This document shows, one piece after another, positions 8,633 to 17,177 of a DNA stretch of 64,000 nucleotides (position 1 is the first letter of the stretch; each line of letters starts with the position of its first letter). The stretch is from Komagataella phaffii GS115 (lineage: Eukaryota > Ascomycota > Pichiomycetes > Pichiales > Pichiaceae), in the NCBI RefSeq assembly GCF_000027005.1, contig NC_012966.1, positions 1,426,001-1,490,000 of the forward strand, in the 5' to 3' direction. Made by a program: the position numbers and the translations under genes. Under the pieces are notes generated by a model. That model ran no database searches and was not told the origin of the DNA. It saw nothing but the letters and a program-made list of their open reading frames with translations.

Positions 8633-9769
8633 CTAAACTCGGAAAACCGCTTTCTCCGCTGATAACTGACCCTCCTTTCCTAGTCTGCCGGCTTCCTCTG
8701 CAAGATCAAGTCCGTTTCCCAAAACTCTAGCTTCAATAGCCAGAATATCACCGTTCGTGATATACTTTGGAGCGTAGGCCCAAAACTCCTGATGGCTTTG
8801 TTCCTCGCCAGGTTGAGCTTTAAAGTCGTGGTTTGGGAAGTGTTGATCTTCGCCCAAAGTAGTGTAGGCCAAGGTGGCTGATAACTTTACATTTCTCTTC
8901 AGCTCGACACCAGCCTCAGCTAGATTTTCTGGATAAATAATTTGAATAGTGTTCAGATAAGCTTGGGAATGATCAGCGAGAGCGTAGTGAGCTCCTCTAG
9001 TAAGATCAACTTCTCCAGTAGTTTGGTAAGCATATATTAAGTTCTCACCGGCATACTGCTTGATTTGAGTAAAGACTTCGTCGTCATGATAGTCAAACAC
9101 CTTTTCAACGCCTATGGCTTGCAATTTTCCGAAATTCTTCGGAGAAGCTGTGGCTACCACATTCAGACCATAGATCTTTCTTGCCACCTGGATAGCCAAA
9201 TATCCGGTGGCAGTTGCTCCACCAAGAATTAGAATATACTTGGAGCTGTTATCAGGATTGCTCTCTCTTAATCCCAGATGGTGATGAAAGCTATTTCCTA
9301 TGGTGATAAGACCCAAAGTTATAGTAGCCGCATTCTCAAACGAATCTACCTTACCTGAAGGAATTCGTGATTCTTCTAGACGAGACTTGAGAGTTTGTCC
9401 GTAATTGATACTCCATCTGGAGTCAACGACAGCATACTCCTGAAACAGTCCATCAGTCGGATGGGGTATGAAACCACCATAGCCAAAGGAAGAGACATGA
9501 TCTCCAACACCAAATCCCTCAACTTTTGGTCCCACCTTGAGGACGATACCAGCAGAATCTGCTCCTACAACGACGCCCCTCTTACTCCAGTCAAAGACGG
9601 CATGTTTCCAATCGGTAGGATTTGCCGCCAATGCTTTCTGTTTGACCAGCAATTGGTAATCCTTGAGATCAGTAATTGTGGGGATCTCTTGCACCTCATA
9701 TAATGGATACGCTCCACCTGGTGTTCCTGCTATGACAACCGCCTTGTGTTTAGGAGGAATTGAGGACAT
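8633..9769 (-). CDS. Medium-chain (zinc-independent) reductase, YNL134C/YCR102C-like
   Basis: 378 residues, ATG 9769. It is a medium-chain dehydrogenase/reductase of the enoyl-reductase group that includes yeast YNL134C, YCR102C and YLR460C. Shared segments are KAVVIAG at the start, LAANPTDWKH, GADSAGIVLKVG, and the nucleotide-binding loop LILGGATATGYLAIQVA near residue 180. No zinc ligands are evident. Members reduce furfural-type aldehydes or are of unknown substrate; NADPH-dependent aldehyde/quinone reduction is an inference. The gene is convergent with the kinase gene on its left. Confidence 0.8.
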   Translation of the reverse strand: MSSIPPKHKAVVIAGTPGGAYPLYEVQEIPTITDLKDYQLLVKQKALAANPTDWKHAVFDWSKRGVVVGADSAGIVLKVGPKVEGFGVGDHVSSFGYGGFIPHPTDGLFQEYAVVDSRWSINYGQTLKSRLEESRIPSGKVDSFENAATITLGLITIGNSFHHHLGLRESNPDNSSKYILILGGATATGYLAIQVARKIYGLNVVATASPKNFGKLQAIGVEKVFDYHDDEVFTQIKQYAGENLIYAYQTTGEVDLTRGAHYALADHSQAYLNTIQIIYPENLAEAGVELKRNVKLSATLAYTTLGEDQHFPNHDFKAQPGEEQSHQEFWAYAPKYITNGDILAIEARVLGNGLDLAEEAGRLGKEGQLSAEKAVFRV

Positions 9770-10276
9770 TGAACTGTAGTAACCGAATTAGAATCTAACC
9801 GGGTTGAATACGAAGGGAAGGAATGGAAGGACCTCCTTTTAAACTGTGGATGCAATTTCGAAATTACTAATCATCAAAAGATGAGGTAGATGGGAGAAAT
9901 AAAAGATCTTGGGTAGTTCATATGATTTGCAAGAGAACTATAGTTTTCAGTCCAAAGAAAAGCGTAAATGCAGTTCAGCAGAGGCAAGACGCCATTTGAT
10001 CAATGGTAAACGTTGGGAAGATCCTACAAGAAAGGTTGCCTTACTGTCAACTTTAGTTTATAGTTCACGCGCGCTATTAAGGGTCCTGTGGACACGTGAT
10101 CCCATGAAAAGAACTTGGCAATTGTTGTGCCAAGTTAAGCCCCAGTCGATATTTGATGTATTCCATGGATATCAGGGAAAGGTTAAAAATAAAACGTAGA
10201 AGTATCGGGTAACTGGTTGCTGACCCGCCTTTTTATATCTATGAGTATTATTCTATCTAAACTAATTAATGCCTCT
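9770..10276. other. Spacer with no supported gene
   Basis: 507 bp between the reductase start and the PXL1 stop. It holds the reductase promoter and the PXL1 3' region. A 96-codon open frame (9909-10199) opens with TTG and has no recognisable content, so it is not called. Confidence 0.4.
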
Positions 10277-12196
10277 CTAAACGAATGACACATGAGTTCT
10301 CCGTTTCTTAACCTGTGAAAAAGGTTTCGTTAACGAGAACTGGTTATCAAGATGCTGCTGCATTGCCTCGTAGCCATGCTTTTCACATAATGCTTGGCCA
10401 TCCATGACAAAATAATCATCATAAATGCGCACGGAGCAAAAAGAGCACACTAAACAATGCAGATGAAATTTTTCTAATGCCTCATTCTCAAGACATTGGC
10501 CTTCAATTACTTCATCACAAGTACGACAGACAGATCCATTCAGTTCATGAAAATGTCTTGAACAGTAAGGTTTGTCGTCAAAGACATAGCATTGAGATGA
10601 TGATTTCTTGAAAGGAGTTTCGCAAACTGAACATCCAAAGCAGTGACGATGCCACCTTCCCGATAAAAGTGAGTCTTTCGACCAAATTGATTTTCCTGTA
10701 ATTTCTGAGTTACATTTACGACAAGGTCCAGTTCCTGGAGGAAATAACTTTGCCGGCGGCGTCAGAGCTTGACTATTCTGATTATTCACCAAATGACCCT
10801 CAAACTCTATACTCGTGGCATACGAGCAATTTCTTGAGTTAGAATTGTTGATCGTGGCATCCATGATTTCTTCTTGGAGCGGAGACGTTTCTGGAGTGCC
10901 AGAATATGCTATAGAATCCTCATTAAAACTGGAATCATTCAAAGGATCCCACATTGTCTGTAGTTGCAATCTATCTGCTTTAGCAGCTAGATCATCTAAA
11001 TCGTCCACATCAGCTTGTTTCCAGGTGATACTGGCTTTATCATCAGTTTCGCTGACAATCTCAGTTGCCTCTTGGATTGTTGTCATTTGACTTTGTAAAT
11101 CTCTGTAGTTTGCGTCGTCTTCATGGTACTGTATGGGGGAAGAAGACGATCCGTATGTACTATTGTATGCTCTTGGGGTGCTGGATGGGTTTGAGTGGAT
11201 CTTGTCAGATTTGAATTGCTCAATGTCGTTGGCTTGTGGGCTAAACAATCCTGGTGTGTTTAAAAGAAAAGACGGCAGCTCATTTTCAGCCATATCTATG
11301 GGAAGGGATTTGCGGAATTCATGATTCATTTGGTGTAAGTGAGTCAACTGATCGTGCTCACTGCTATCGTGACTTTCGTATCGTGCGATCTCTTCTTTTA
11401 CTTCTCGATCAGGGTCTGTGCTTTTATCTACGAACTTAGAATCAAATTCGTCCAACGAATCGTAGCCCTCAAGATCTTCCACCGCATTATGATACTCCGA
11501 GTCTGATGAGTCTTTCTCATTTTCATGATGATCTATAGAACTCGTTCTTTCTTCAACACGATTATCAACTTGGTCTTTCTTGTTTGCTCCGTCTGCCTGT
11601 ACTATGGAGCTACCCACTGATGTAAACCTTGAATTTTTGTTAGATGCAGTAGATGGGGTGCTTAGTGCAGAGTTACCAAAGTTGAAATCAAGGGATTGGT
11701 TGGTGAAGGCAGGAGCAGAAAGAGGATGAGACGTATCATCTGAATCATATGTTCTCAGCCTGTCTATATCTAGCTGTAGTTTCTTTGGATTGGCAGTTTT
11801 TGTATAATCAATCGTTCGATCGGCTCGTGGCAAGTAATTCAACTGGGTATCACTATTAGTTACTAAACCTGGAGAAGTGAAATTTCTGGGCTCTGTTGGC
11901 TGTGACAAATGGCTCCTCTGTCGGGGCTTGGAATCAGTAGCGCTTAAGGAACGCGATCTAGAGCTCTTACCGGCTTGATTCAACGATTGATTAGAGGAAT
12001 TTCGTGGCACCAACACATCAAATCCTGCTCTCTCATAAACGCCACGATATCTTTTATCTGTTGTCAACGGTGGGAACGCTGAATTGAACCGGACGCCTGC
12101 ACTTGCCAAAGGAGAGGCTTCTCGGATGAACTTGGGCATCGTTCTCAAGTATGCAGGAGAGATTGGAGGTCCGCTGTCATTATGCTGAGCTGACAT
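10277..12196 (-). CDS. PXL1: Paxillin-like LIM protein Pxl1
   Basis: 639 residues from ATG 12196; the open frame continues 31 codons upstream, but only to a GTG, so this ATG is the first. Two LIM zinc-binding domains lie at the C-terminus: the first from CRKCNSEITGK and the second from CRTCDEVIEGQ, each with the usual Cys/His spacing. The long N-terminal part is disordered and Ser-rich and includes ERAGFD, a segment also near the Pxl1 N-terminus in S. cerevisiae. Pxl1 acts at sites of polarised growth and cytokinesis through Rho1/Cdc42 signalling. TVP38 next to it is also close to PXL1 in S. cerevisiae (YKR088C/YKR090W). CGCG-rich bases lie about 105-120 bp upstream. Confidence 0.87.
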   Translation of the reverse strand: MSAQHNDSGPPISPAYLRTMPKFIREASPLASAGVRFNSAFPPLTTDKRYRGVYERAGFDVLVPRNSSNQSLNQAGKSSRSRSLSATDSKPRQRSHLSQPTEPRNFTSPGLVTNSDTQLNYLPRADRTIDYTKTANPKKLQLDIDRLRTYDSDDTSHPLSAPAFTNQSLDFNFGNSALSTPSTASNKNSRFTSVGSSIVQADGANKKDQVDNRVEERTSSIDHHENEKDSSDSEYHNAVEDLEGYDSLDEFDSKFVDKSTDPDREVKEEIARYESHDSSEHDQLTHLHQMNHEFRKSLPIDMAENELPSFLLNTPGLFSPQANDIEQFKSDKIHSNPSSTPRAYNSTYGSSSSPIQYHEDDANYRDLQSQMTTIQEATEIVSETDDKASITWKQADVDDLDDLAAKADRLQLQTMWDPLNDSSFNEDSIAYSGTPETSPLQEEIMDATINNSNSRNCSYATSIEFEGHLVNNQNSQALTPPAKLFPPGTGPCRKCNSEITGKSIWSKDSLLSGRWHRHCFGCSVCETPFKKSSSQCYVFDDKPYCSRHFHELNGSVCRTCDEVIEGQCLENEALEKFHLHCLVCSFCSVRIYDDYFVMDGQALCEKHGYEAMQQHLDNQFSLTKPFSQVKKRRTHVSFV

Positions 12197-12264
12197 TCTC
12201 TTGATGCTAAAACGGGCAGCTGGAGCTTTGGTGAGAATTAAATTTTGATTATCTTGGTAAATAT

Positions 12265-12528
12265 TTACGTGCCGTGCCTTCTTTTCCACTCATTAAGTAA
12301 ACGCGCGCGCACTTGCGCCAAGGAAAACAAAGATGATGCTCCGTATGGCTGGCACACGACCGCAGACGAAGACGGTATGGGATAGGGCAAGATGATGGTC
12401 AGCCAAGTAAACAGCAGAGGCCAACTAAGCGCCAAGCTGCCAACTCTTGAAGCAATCTTATTAATTCTAAAAAGCCATACTAACAGTCCCAAGATGAGTA
12501 TAAGTTGAGACACCCTCCTCATCTCCAT
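12265..12528 (-). CDS. Possible small membrane protein, 87 codons, doubtful
   Basis: An ATG-initiated frame (12528) in the 349-bp PXL1/TVP38 gap. It predicts two hydrophobic stretches near the start (LILILGLLVWLF and LSWPLLFTWLTIILPYP) followed by a basic tail (RARLLNEWKRRHGT). I recognise no family. It lies where the PXL1 promoter and TVP38 terminator should be and stops about 70 bp short of the PXL1 ATG, so it may be chance. Listed because a two-span microprotein is conceivable. Confidence 0.25.
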   Translation of the reverse strand: MEMRRVSQLILILGLLVWLFRINKIASRVGSLALSWPLLFTWLTIILPYPIPSSSAVVCQPYGASSLFSLAQVRARLLNEWKRRHGT

Positions 12529-12545
12529 ATAATACTTTTAACACT

Positions 12546-13442
12546 TCAGATAGTTGACGTCAAGTCATCATCATCTACTAGCTCAGCATCGTCATCGAAA
12601 TTGGCTAGCGTATTCAAAGACTGCAAATCTCCATTCTCTAGATCCATGGTGTTCATTTGCTGCTGCATCTTGTAGTAAATCACATACGTGGTAGTGGTAA
12701 ATGCTGTAGACGTAATGAAAATGCTGAGTAAGTCAACTATCTTATCCCAACCTGTAGATTCAGCATCGCCAATGTTGTTGATTTTGCTACCAATGAACAA
12801 TGGAATCAGTAGCTTTGGAGACGTGAGTACAGATGCCCCAAGTACAACTGCACCTGACAATCCAGGTACCGCCGCCAACGCTCCATTTGATAATGAATAG
12901 GGAAGAGGACACAATCGGATCATACTAAGGATAAACAGTGACTCTTTCCAGTTGTTTCTTCCGGTCAATATAGCCGTTATGGCTTTCAGTTTAGAGTGAG
13001 ACTCTACCAATCTAACCGAATAATCATGTAATAAGTATCGAAATACCAAAAAAGAGCTTAACGAGCCCAAAACAGTACTTGTCATTAACAATGGCCAGCC
13101 AAAGGAAATTCCGTAAACCATTCCACATAGGGTGCTTAACATAGCATATCCGATTAACGGCGGGAAAGCAACTGTATAGACTAAGCCAAACAACATTAAC
13201 CAACCGTACTTTATATCTTTGAATCCAGTTGCCATTGATTGCAGAACCGATAGCAGCCTCTCGTGATACACGAGTGCTAGCACACCAAGTGCTGACAGCA
13301 CTATCATATTGGACACTATAAGTGCCTTTTTCCATATTGGTTGACCTTGGAACCAAGAAGCTAACTGTGAGCCGTAAACTTGGGCAGTTTCCACAAAGCC
13401 ACGGTCCAGGTCTTCATCTAGACTTATTCCTTGATGGTGCAT
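12546..13442 (-). CDS. TVP38: Tvp38, Golgi VTT/DedA-family membrane protein
   Basis: 298 residues, ATG 13442. It is a VTT (SNARE-associated Golgi/DedA) protein with about five to six membrane segments. The family core is visible: FPPLIGYAMLSTLCGMVYG, then a re-entrant-loop-like GSLSSFLVFRY, a GRNNWKESLFILSMIRLCPLPYSLSN segment containing the conserved Arg and Pro, and GASVLTSPKLLIPLFIGSKI. The C-terminus is acidic and cytosolic (DDDAELVDDDDL). Tvp38 resides in Tlg2-containing late-Golgi membranes; relatives have lipid scramblase activity. Same strand as PXL1 and PEX12. Confidence 0.9.
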   Translation of the reverse strand: MHHQGISLDEDLDRGFVETAQVYGSQLASWFQGQPIWKKALIVSNMIVLSALGVLALVYHERLLSVLQSMATGFKDIKYGWLMLFGLVYTVAFPPLIGYAMLSTLCGMVYGISFGWPLLMTSTVLGSLSSFLVFRYLLHDYSVRLVESHSKLKAITAILTGRNNWKESLFILSMIRLCPLPYSLSNGALAAVPGLSGAVVLGASVLTSPKLLIPLFIGSKINNIGDAESTGWDKIVDLLSIFITSTAFTTTTYVIYYKMQQQMNTMDLENGDLQSLNTLANFDDDAELVDDDDLTSTI

Positions 13443-13625
13443 TATAGGGAAGTCAGGATGGCTGTGTGTTATTGAAGTCCCTGGTAACCAAGCGAGGCAA
13501 GCGAAGAGGAGTCGAAGGCAGTGAGAGGATGAGGTTTGATATCTGTCTGCTCGCCAGCGAAACTTCTAATCTAAGGACCTAACAGTTATGATTACCTAAC
13601 CAGAAGGCTACTTATACTAAATCAT

Positions 13626-14855
13626 CTACATCATTAGGCGACGGATTCCGTCCACAGTCCACTCTCCTGTAGTCTTGTTAATTCGGCATCCGAGGAGTCT
13701 TCTACCTGTGATTGGACATCTTCCTCCAGTCTCTTCATCCAGCTCAGAGCTAGTGAGATGCTTGAAAATACAGGTGTAGCAAAATACATATCCCGTTTCG
13801 ATGACGGCAGGATTGGTAATCTGTTTATGGCAAAGAGGGCAAGTACCGTCATTGCTCTGTGACTTCTTCAAAAGTTTCTTGATTTTTCTATCAGCAAGTA
13901 AGTCTTTTGAAAGGTTTATTGGGGGCGGTAACTCTGAGTCGCTGAATGGATTTCTTGGTTTGTTCATTTTAGTTGCAAAATCAGAGGAATTCCACCATTC
14001 CAGAAACTTCAAGAGAAAGATTGATGCTGGGAATAGTGTTCCTCCTGTGATTAGTAATCCTTTCTTTAATGGACGAGTTAGATCGGAATACAGTAAATAC
14101 AATGACTCTGTCAACGTGATAGGCCTAATTCTATTATTCCCCGTTCCCAATTTCCCGGCAGATGTCTTATTGAGAAACTTGTTAACTCTCTGTTCATCCA
14201 GGTTGTAGTCATAGCTGTTCAATCTAGCATATTTCATCTTGAATAACCACATAATGATGGACGGAGATTTGAATGTGCCTGAAAGATACAAAACCTGCAA
14301 CAAGACTTGAATTGTGGTCAATACACTCAACAATATGGGGTACAGCTTCAAAAAGTAGTATTGAACAAACGTTTTGAGGCTTTCTTTGGGGTCTAGATTG
14401 TTCATCATTAGCTTCGGATAGAGCTTGTCATACAAATGGTCCAGCTTATCTCTTAAATATGGCACGCCTACAATCTCAAACAAAGATACGGCTATCTGGG
14501 TCTTTGAAAGCCTTCGCCTTTGCTCTAATAGGGTAGGAACCTGTGATTGTAGCCGTTCGGTGGATATTGTTTGGTGGTTGCGAACTTTCTTCAACCCATA
14601 AAACTTATCGATAAATGTGGAGTTCCAATGACTCAGTTGTCGAAATTCAATAAATCCCCGAATAGCCAGATTCAGTTCATCAAAATGATTAGCCACCTTC
14701 AGCAAGTACCGAGGATAGCGTTGCGTATAATGGACTAAGATATATCGAATGGATGGAGTCAGCAGTTTCTCCAGCTCCTGTGCAGAAATTATTTCAAATA
14801 GAGTGGGAGTCTCTGAATCCAAGGACCTTGAGTCCAAATTGGAGTAAAAATCCAT
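13626..14855 (-). CDS. PEX12: Peroxin-12, RING component of the peroxisomal ubiquitin ligase
   Basis: 409 residues, ATG 14855, the length I know for P. pastoris Pex12. It is an integral peroxisomal membrane protein that forms a retrotranslocation ubiquitin ligase with Pex2 and Pex10 for recycling the Pex5 receptor. N-terminal helical membrane domain (hydrophobic spans around residues 175-195 and 265-290), then a C-terminal RING (CPLCHKQITNPAVIETGYVF, CYTC, then RCPITGRRL) with the incomplete zinc-ligand set typical of Pex12. The protein ends TVDGIRRLMM. Nothing abnormal. Confidence 0.95.
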   Translation of the reverse strand: MDFYSNLDSRSLDSETPTLFEIISAQELEKLLTPSIRYILVHYTQRYPRYLLKVANHFDELNLAIRGFIEFRQLSHWNSTFIDKFYGLKKVRNHQTISTERLQSQVPTLLEQRRRLSKTQIAVSLFEIVGVPYLRDKLDHLYDKLYPKLMMNNLDPKESLKTFVQYYFLKLYPILLSVLTTIQVLLQVLYLSGTFKSPSIIMWLFKMKYARLNSYDYNLDEQRVNKFLNKTSAGKLGTGNNRIRPITLTESLYLLYSDLTRPLKKGLLITGGTLFPASIFLLKFLEWWNSSDFATKMNKPRNPFSDSELPPPINLSKDLLADRKIKKLLKKSQSNDGTCPLCHKQITNPAVIETGYVFCYTCIFKHLTSSELDEETGGRCPITGRRLLGCRINKTTGEWTVDGIRRLMM

Positions 14856-15050
14856 TTGAGACGGAGCTTGTTATGGTTGAGGGAGAAAGAAAAAGTGCTA
14901 CGACTAGCGGAGGGTTAGACATCATAAGCGTAAGCGAAAACAGGAAGAGCATGTGGAGAAGGTACGATACCAGTTCGCGCTAGACCAAACTGAAAACGGT
15001 ATCAAGACGCTTGACTACCTAGTTTAGTTTTAATTGTTTATTAAAAGATG

Positions 15051-16790
15051 CTAATAATCACTGTCACTCTCGTCATGATTATCCCATTCAATGTAGTTGG
15101 GACTGATAAACTTGGCTGTTCGTCTCAGAAATAAAGGATCAAATGGAAAATAGGCCGCTAGGTCCGAAAACTCCTGTTTTGATGTGAGATCCCATGAAAT
15201 TCCTGAACCTGTCGTTGGGTTGGTTGATGAAGTGGAACCGGTTAGACCTTTTCGACGCTCGCACTTATTAGATTCAATGATGGAATAACAATAGCAGATA
15301 TCCTGTTCTTGGGATATGCGGGCAAAGATCAAAACAACGTTGTCATTGCAAAACTTGAGCGGGTTAAACTTGGACATTATGACCCTCTGGAAAAACTTGT
15401 CCAGGTTGCATTCCCATGTGTTTGCATCAGTCTTTAAAGACGAATAGCGGAAGCAAAATATGTAGAGTACTGATTGAAATACAGAGTAGAACATTTTGAA
15501 ACGATCCATTCCTCTACCATCATTGATTTCTTCTTCTCTTTCGTGGATGTATTTCTCTATCCAGGAGATTAAATAGCTGATAATGAACACAATCTGAGAT
15601 TTCGACACGTTCTTAGCTCTTGCCATATATGAGGCAAGATATTGCATGGACTTGATTCTCTTGGAAACCATTTCCTTGGGCTGAAAAGCCACATCTATCA
15701 GTGTGACTAAAAATGAGTCCATCAGTTCAGATTGGTATTGTGTGACATGAAATAGAAGATACTGAACAACTCTGGTGTAGTGCGTAGGTAAAATATGAGT
15801 TCTGAACATTGATATGAGATTGTTGAACGTGATTAGTGGTTTATCATCAGAAGATACAAAGTATGAATCTGTTGTCTTCATCAAGATCATCATGATGGAA
15901 TCTAATTTAGCTGAAAGATCCGCTACGTCAATAGCCTCTGGGCCTTCATCTAGAGCAACACTTTCATCGAAGTCATCTGCATCGTCTTCATCGTCATCGG
16001 AATCGTCATCTTCACTTGCACTATCGGAATCATTTTCGTTGTCATCACCATCTTCCGTGCCCTCCATAGCCTCTAAATCTTCGTCATCAGCTTCTTCTAT
16101 TTCATTCTGTAGTTCGACGTCTAATTTGATACAGTTTTCCACAATCAAACTCCAGCAACTCAAGCCCAACTGGGGACAATACTCACTGACGTAAAGCAAA
16201 TTCTCAACGTAGTGAACCAGATACTTTTTCTTGTCGTTTCTATTAGGGAACTTCTTGGCGAGCTGTTTCTGGATGATGTTGGTCGATGTAGGCACCACGG
16301 AAATAATATACTTAAGAGTGTCATGAAGTAGCTTAACATTGCCTTCCACAAAACGAGACACCAGCTTAGAAACAATCTCTACCACCCACTTAGGTGAGGC
16401 AGAAACTAGAACACAAAGGAACTTGCAATATGTTGTACTTAAGTCTGAATCCTTAGTCTCGACGTTAAGGAGACCTTGAATTAAACCATGACATTTGCGG
16501 GTATCTATTTTCCCAATTTCACTGCTTAGGATACTAAATATGGCAGTTAACTGGTCAGTCTGTAAGCTTTCCGGATGCGATAGGGGCAACGAGAGTTTGT
16601 ATATCAGTTTATCCATTTTATCCAAACTCTCCTCATTGTCTAAGGAGTCTATGATAGATTTGATGTAGGATTTGATCATTTTGTCAGAAAATGATGTCTT
16701 GTCAGACGAGTCTATTCGTATCCGTTTCGAATTGGATTCGCTATGCTCATCTATGCTGTGTTTACTACTTGGCTGTAAAGACATCATCAT
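15051..16790 (-). CDS. RRN3: RNA polymerase I initiation factor Rrn3
   Basis: 579 residues; three consecutive ATGs (16790 onward). Rrn3/TIF-IA binds Pol I and links it to core factor at rDNA promoters. The N-terminal HEAT-like helices (IKSYIKSIIDSL, LLYVSEYCPQLGLSCW) and the segment KKKYLVHYVENLL match the family. A long acidic insertion (about residues 230-280, runs of D/E/S) is characteristic of yeast Rrn3. The C-terminal part has SKFNPLKFC and AAYFPFDPLFL, also conserved. It diverges from ECM29 with a 387-bp spacer. Confidence 0.9.
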   Translation of the reverse strand: MMMSLQPSSKHSIDEHSESNSKRIRIDSSDKTSFSDKMIKSYIKSIIDSLDNEESLDKMDKLIYKLSLPLSHPESLQTDQLTAIFSILSSEIGKIDTRKCHGLIQGLLNVETKDSDLSTTYCKFLCVLVSASPKWVVEIVSKLVSRFVEGNVKLLHDTLKYIISVVPTSTNIIQKQLAKKFPNRNDKKKYLVHYVENLLYVSEYCPQLGLSCWSLIVENCIKLDVELQNEIEEADDEDLEAMEGTEDGDDNENDSDSASEDDDSDDDEDDADDFDESVALDEGPEAIDVADLSAKLDSIMMILMKTTDSYFVSSDDKPLITFNNLISMFRTHILPTHYTRVVQYLLFHVTQYQSELMDSFLVTLIDVAFQPKEMVSKRIKSMQYLASYMARAKNVSKSQIVFIISYLISWIEKYIHEREEEINDGRGMDRFKMFYSVFQSVLYIFCFRYSSLKTDANTWECNLDKFFQRVIMSKFNPLKFCNDNVVLIFARISQEQDICYCYSIIESNKCERRKGLTGSTSSTNPTTGSGISWDLTSKQEFSDLAAYFPFDPLFLRRTAKFISPNYIEWDNHDESDSDY

Positions 16791-17177
16791 TTACCAGCTG
16801 ATTAGTATAGAGTTTAATTTTTCTTTTTTAATTTTTTTTTGTAAGAAAAGTTCTTTCTCGCGACTTATCCTAATTTGGTGACTTTTTTGGCAATGAGCCT
16901 CATTATGTAATCATTACAGATGTGGCTAGAATAGCTGAAAAACTCTGGCTAACCAGACCAAACCGGGAACATCTCATGCTTTTGTTTGCCTTGCCTTTTG
17001 TTGCATATTTTTTTTCCTTTTAGCCTTAAGCCTTTCCTCTCAAGATCAATCGATGAGCATCACCCTTCAAGCCTACCTAATCTAAAAATTAAACTACGTC
17101 GTTCTCTTCGCGCTCCCATTTATCTGCACTGTTTCTCCATACAATTCACAGGATACTAGCGTTTGCCACTCACAATA
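16791..17177. other. Divergent promoter region RRN3/ECM29
   Basis: 387 bp, AT-rich with T-runs (around 16815-16841 and 17007-17020) and a pyrimidine-rich stretch before ECM29. No other feature recognised. Confidence 0.4.

Noticed and set aside
9909..10199. 96-codon plus-strand frame between the reductase and PXL1 genes
   Set aside because: Opens with TTG, has no hydrophobic, repeat or family-like features, and lies in a normal promoter/terminator spacer.
15814..16194. Ser-rich 126-codon frame on the plus strand
   Set aside because: It is the antisense of the RRN3 acidic tract; GAT/GAA runs read as Ser codons on the other strand.
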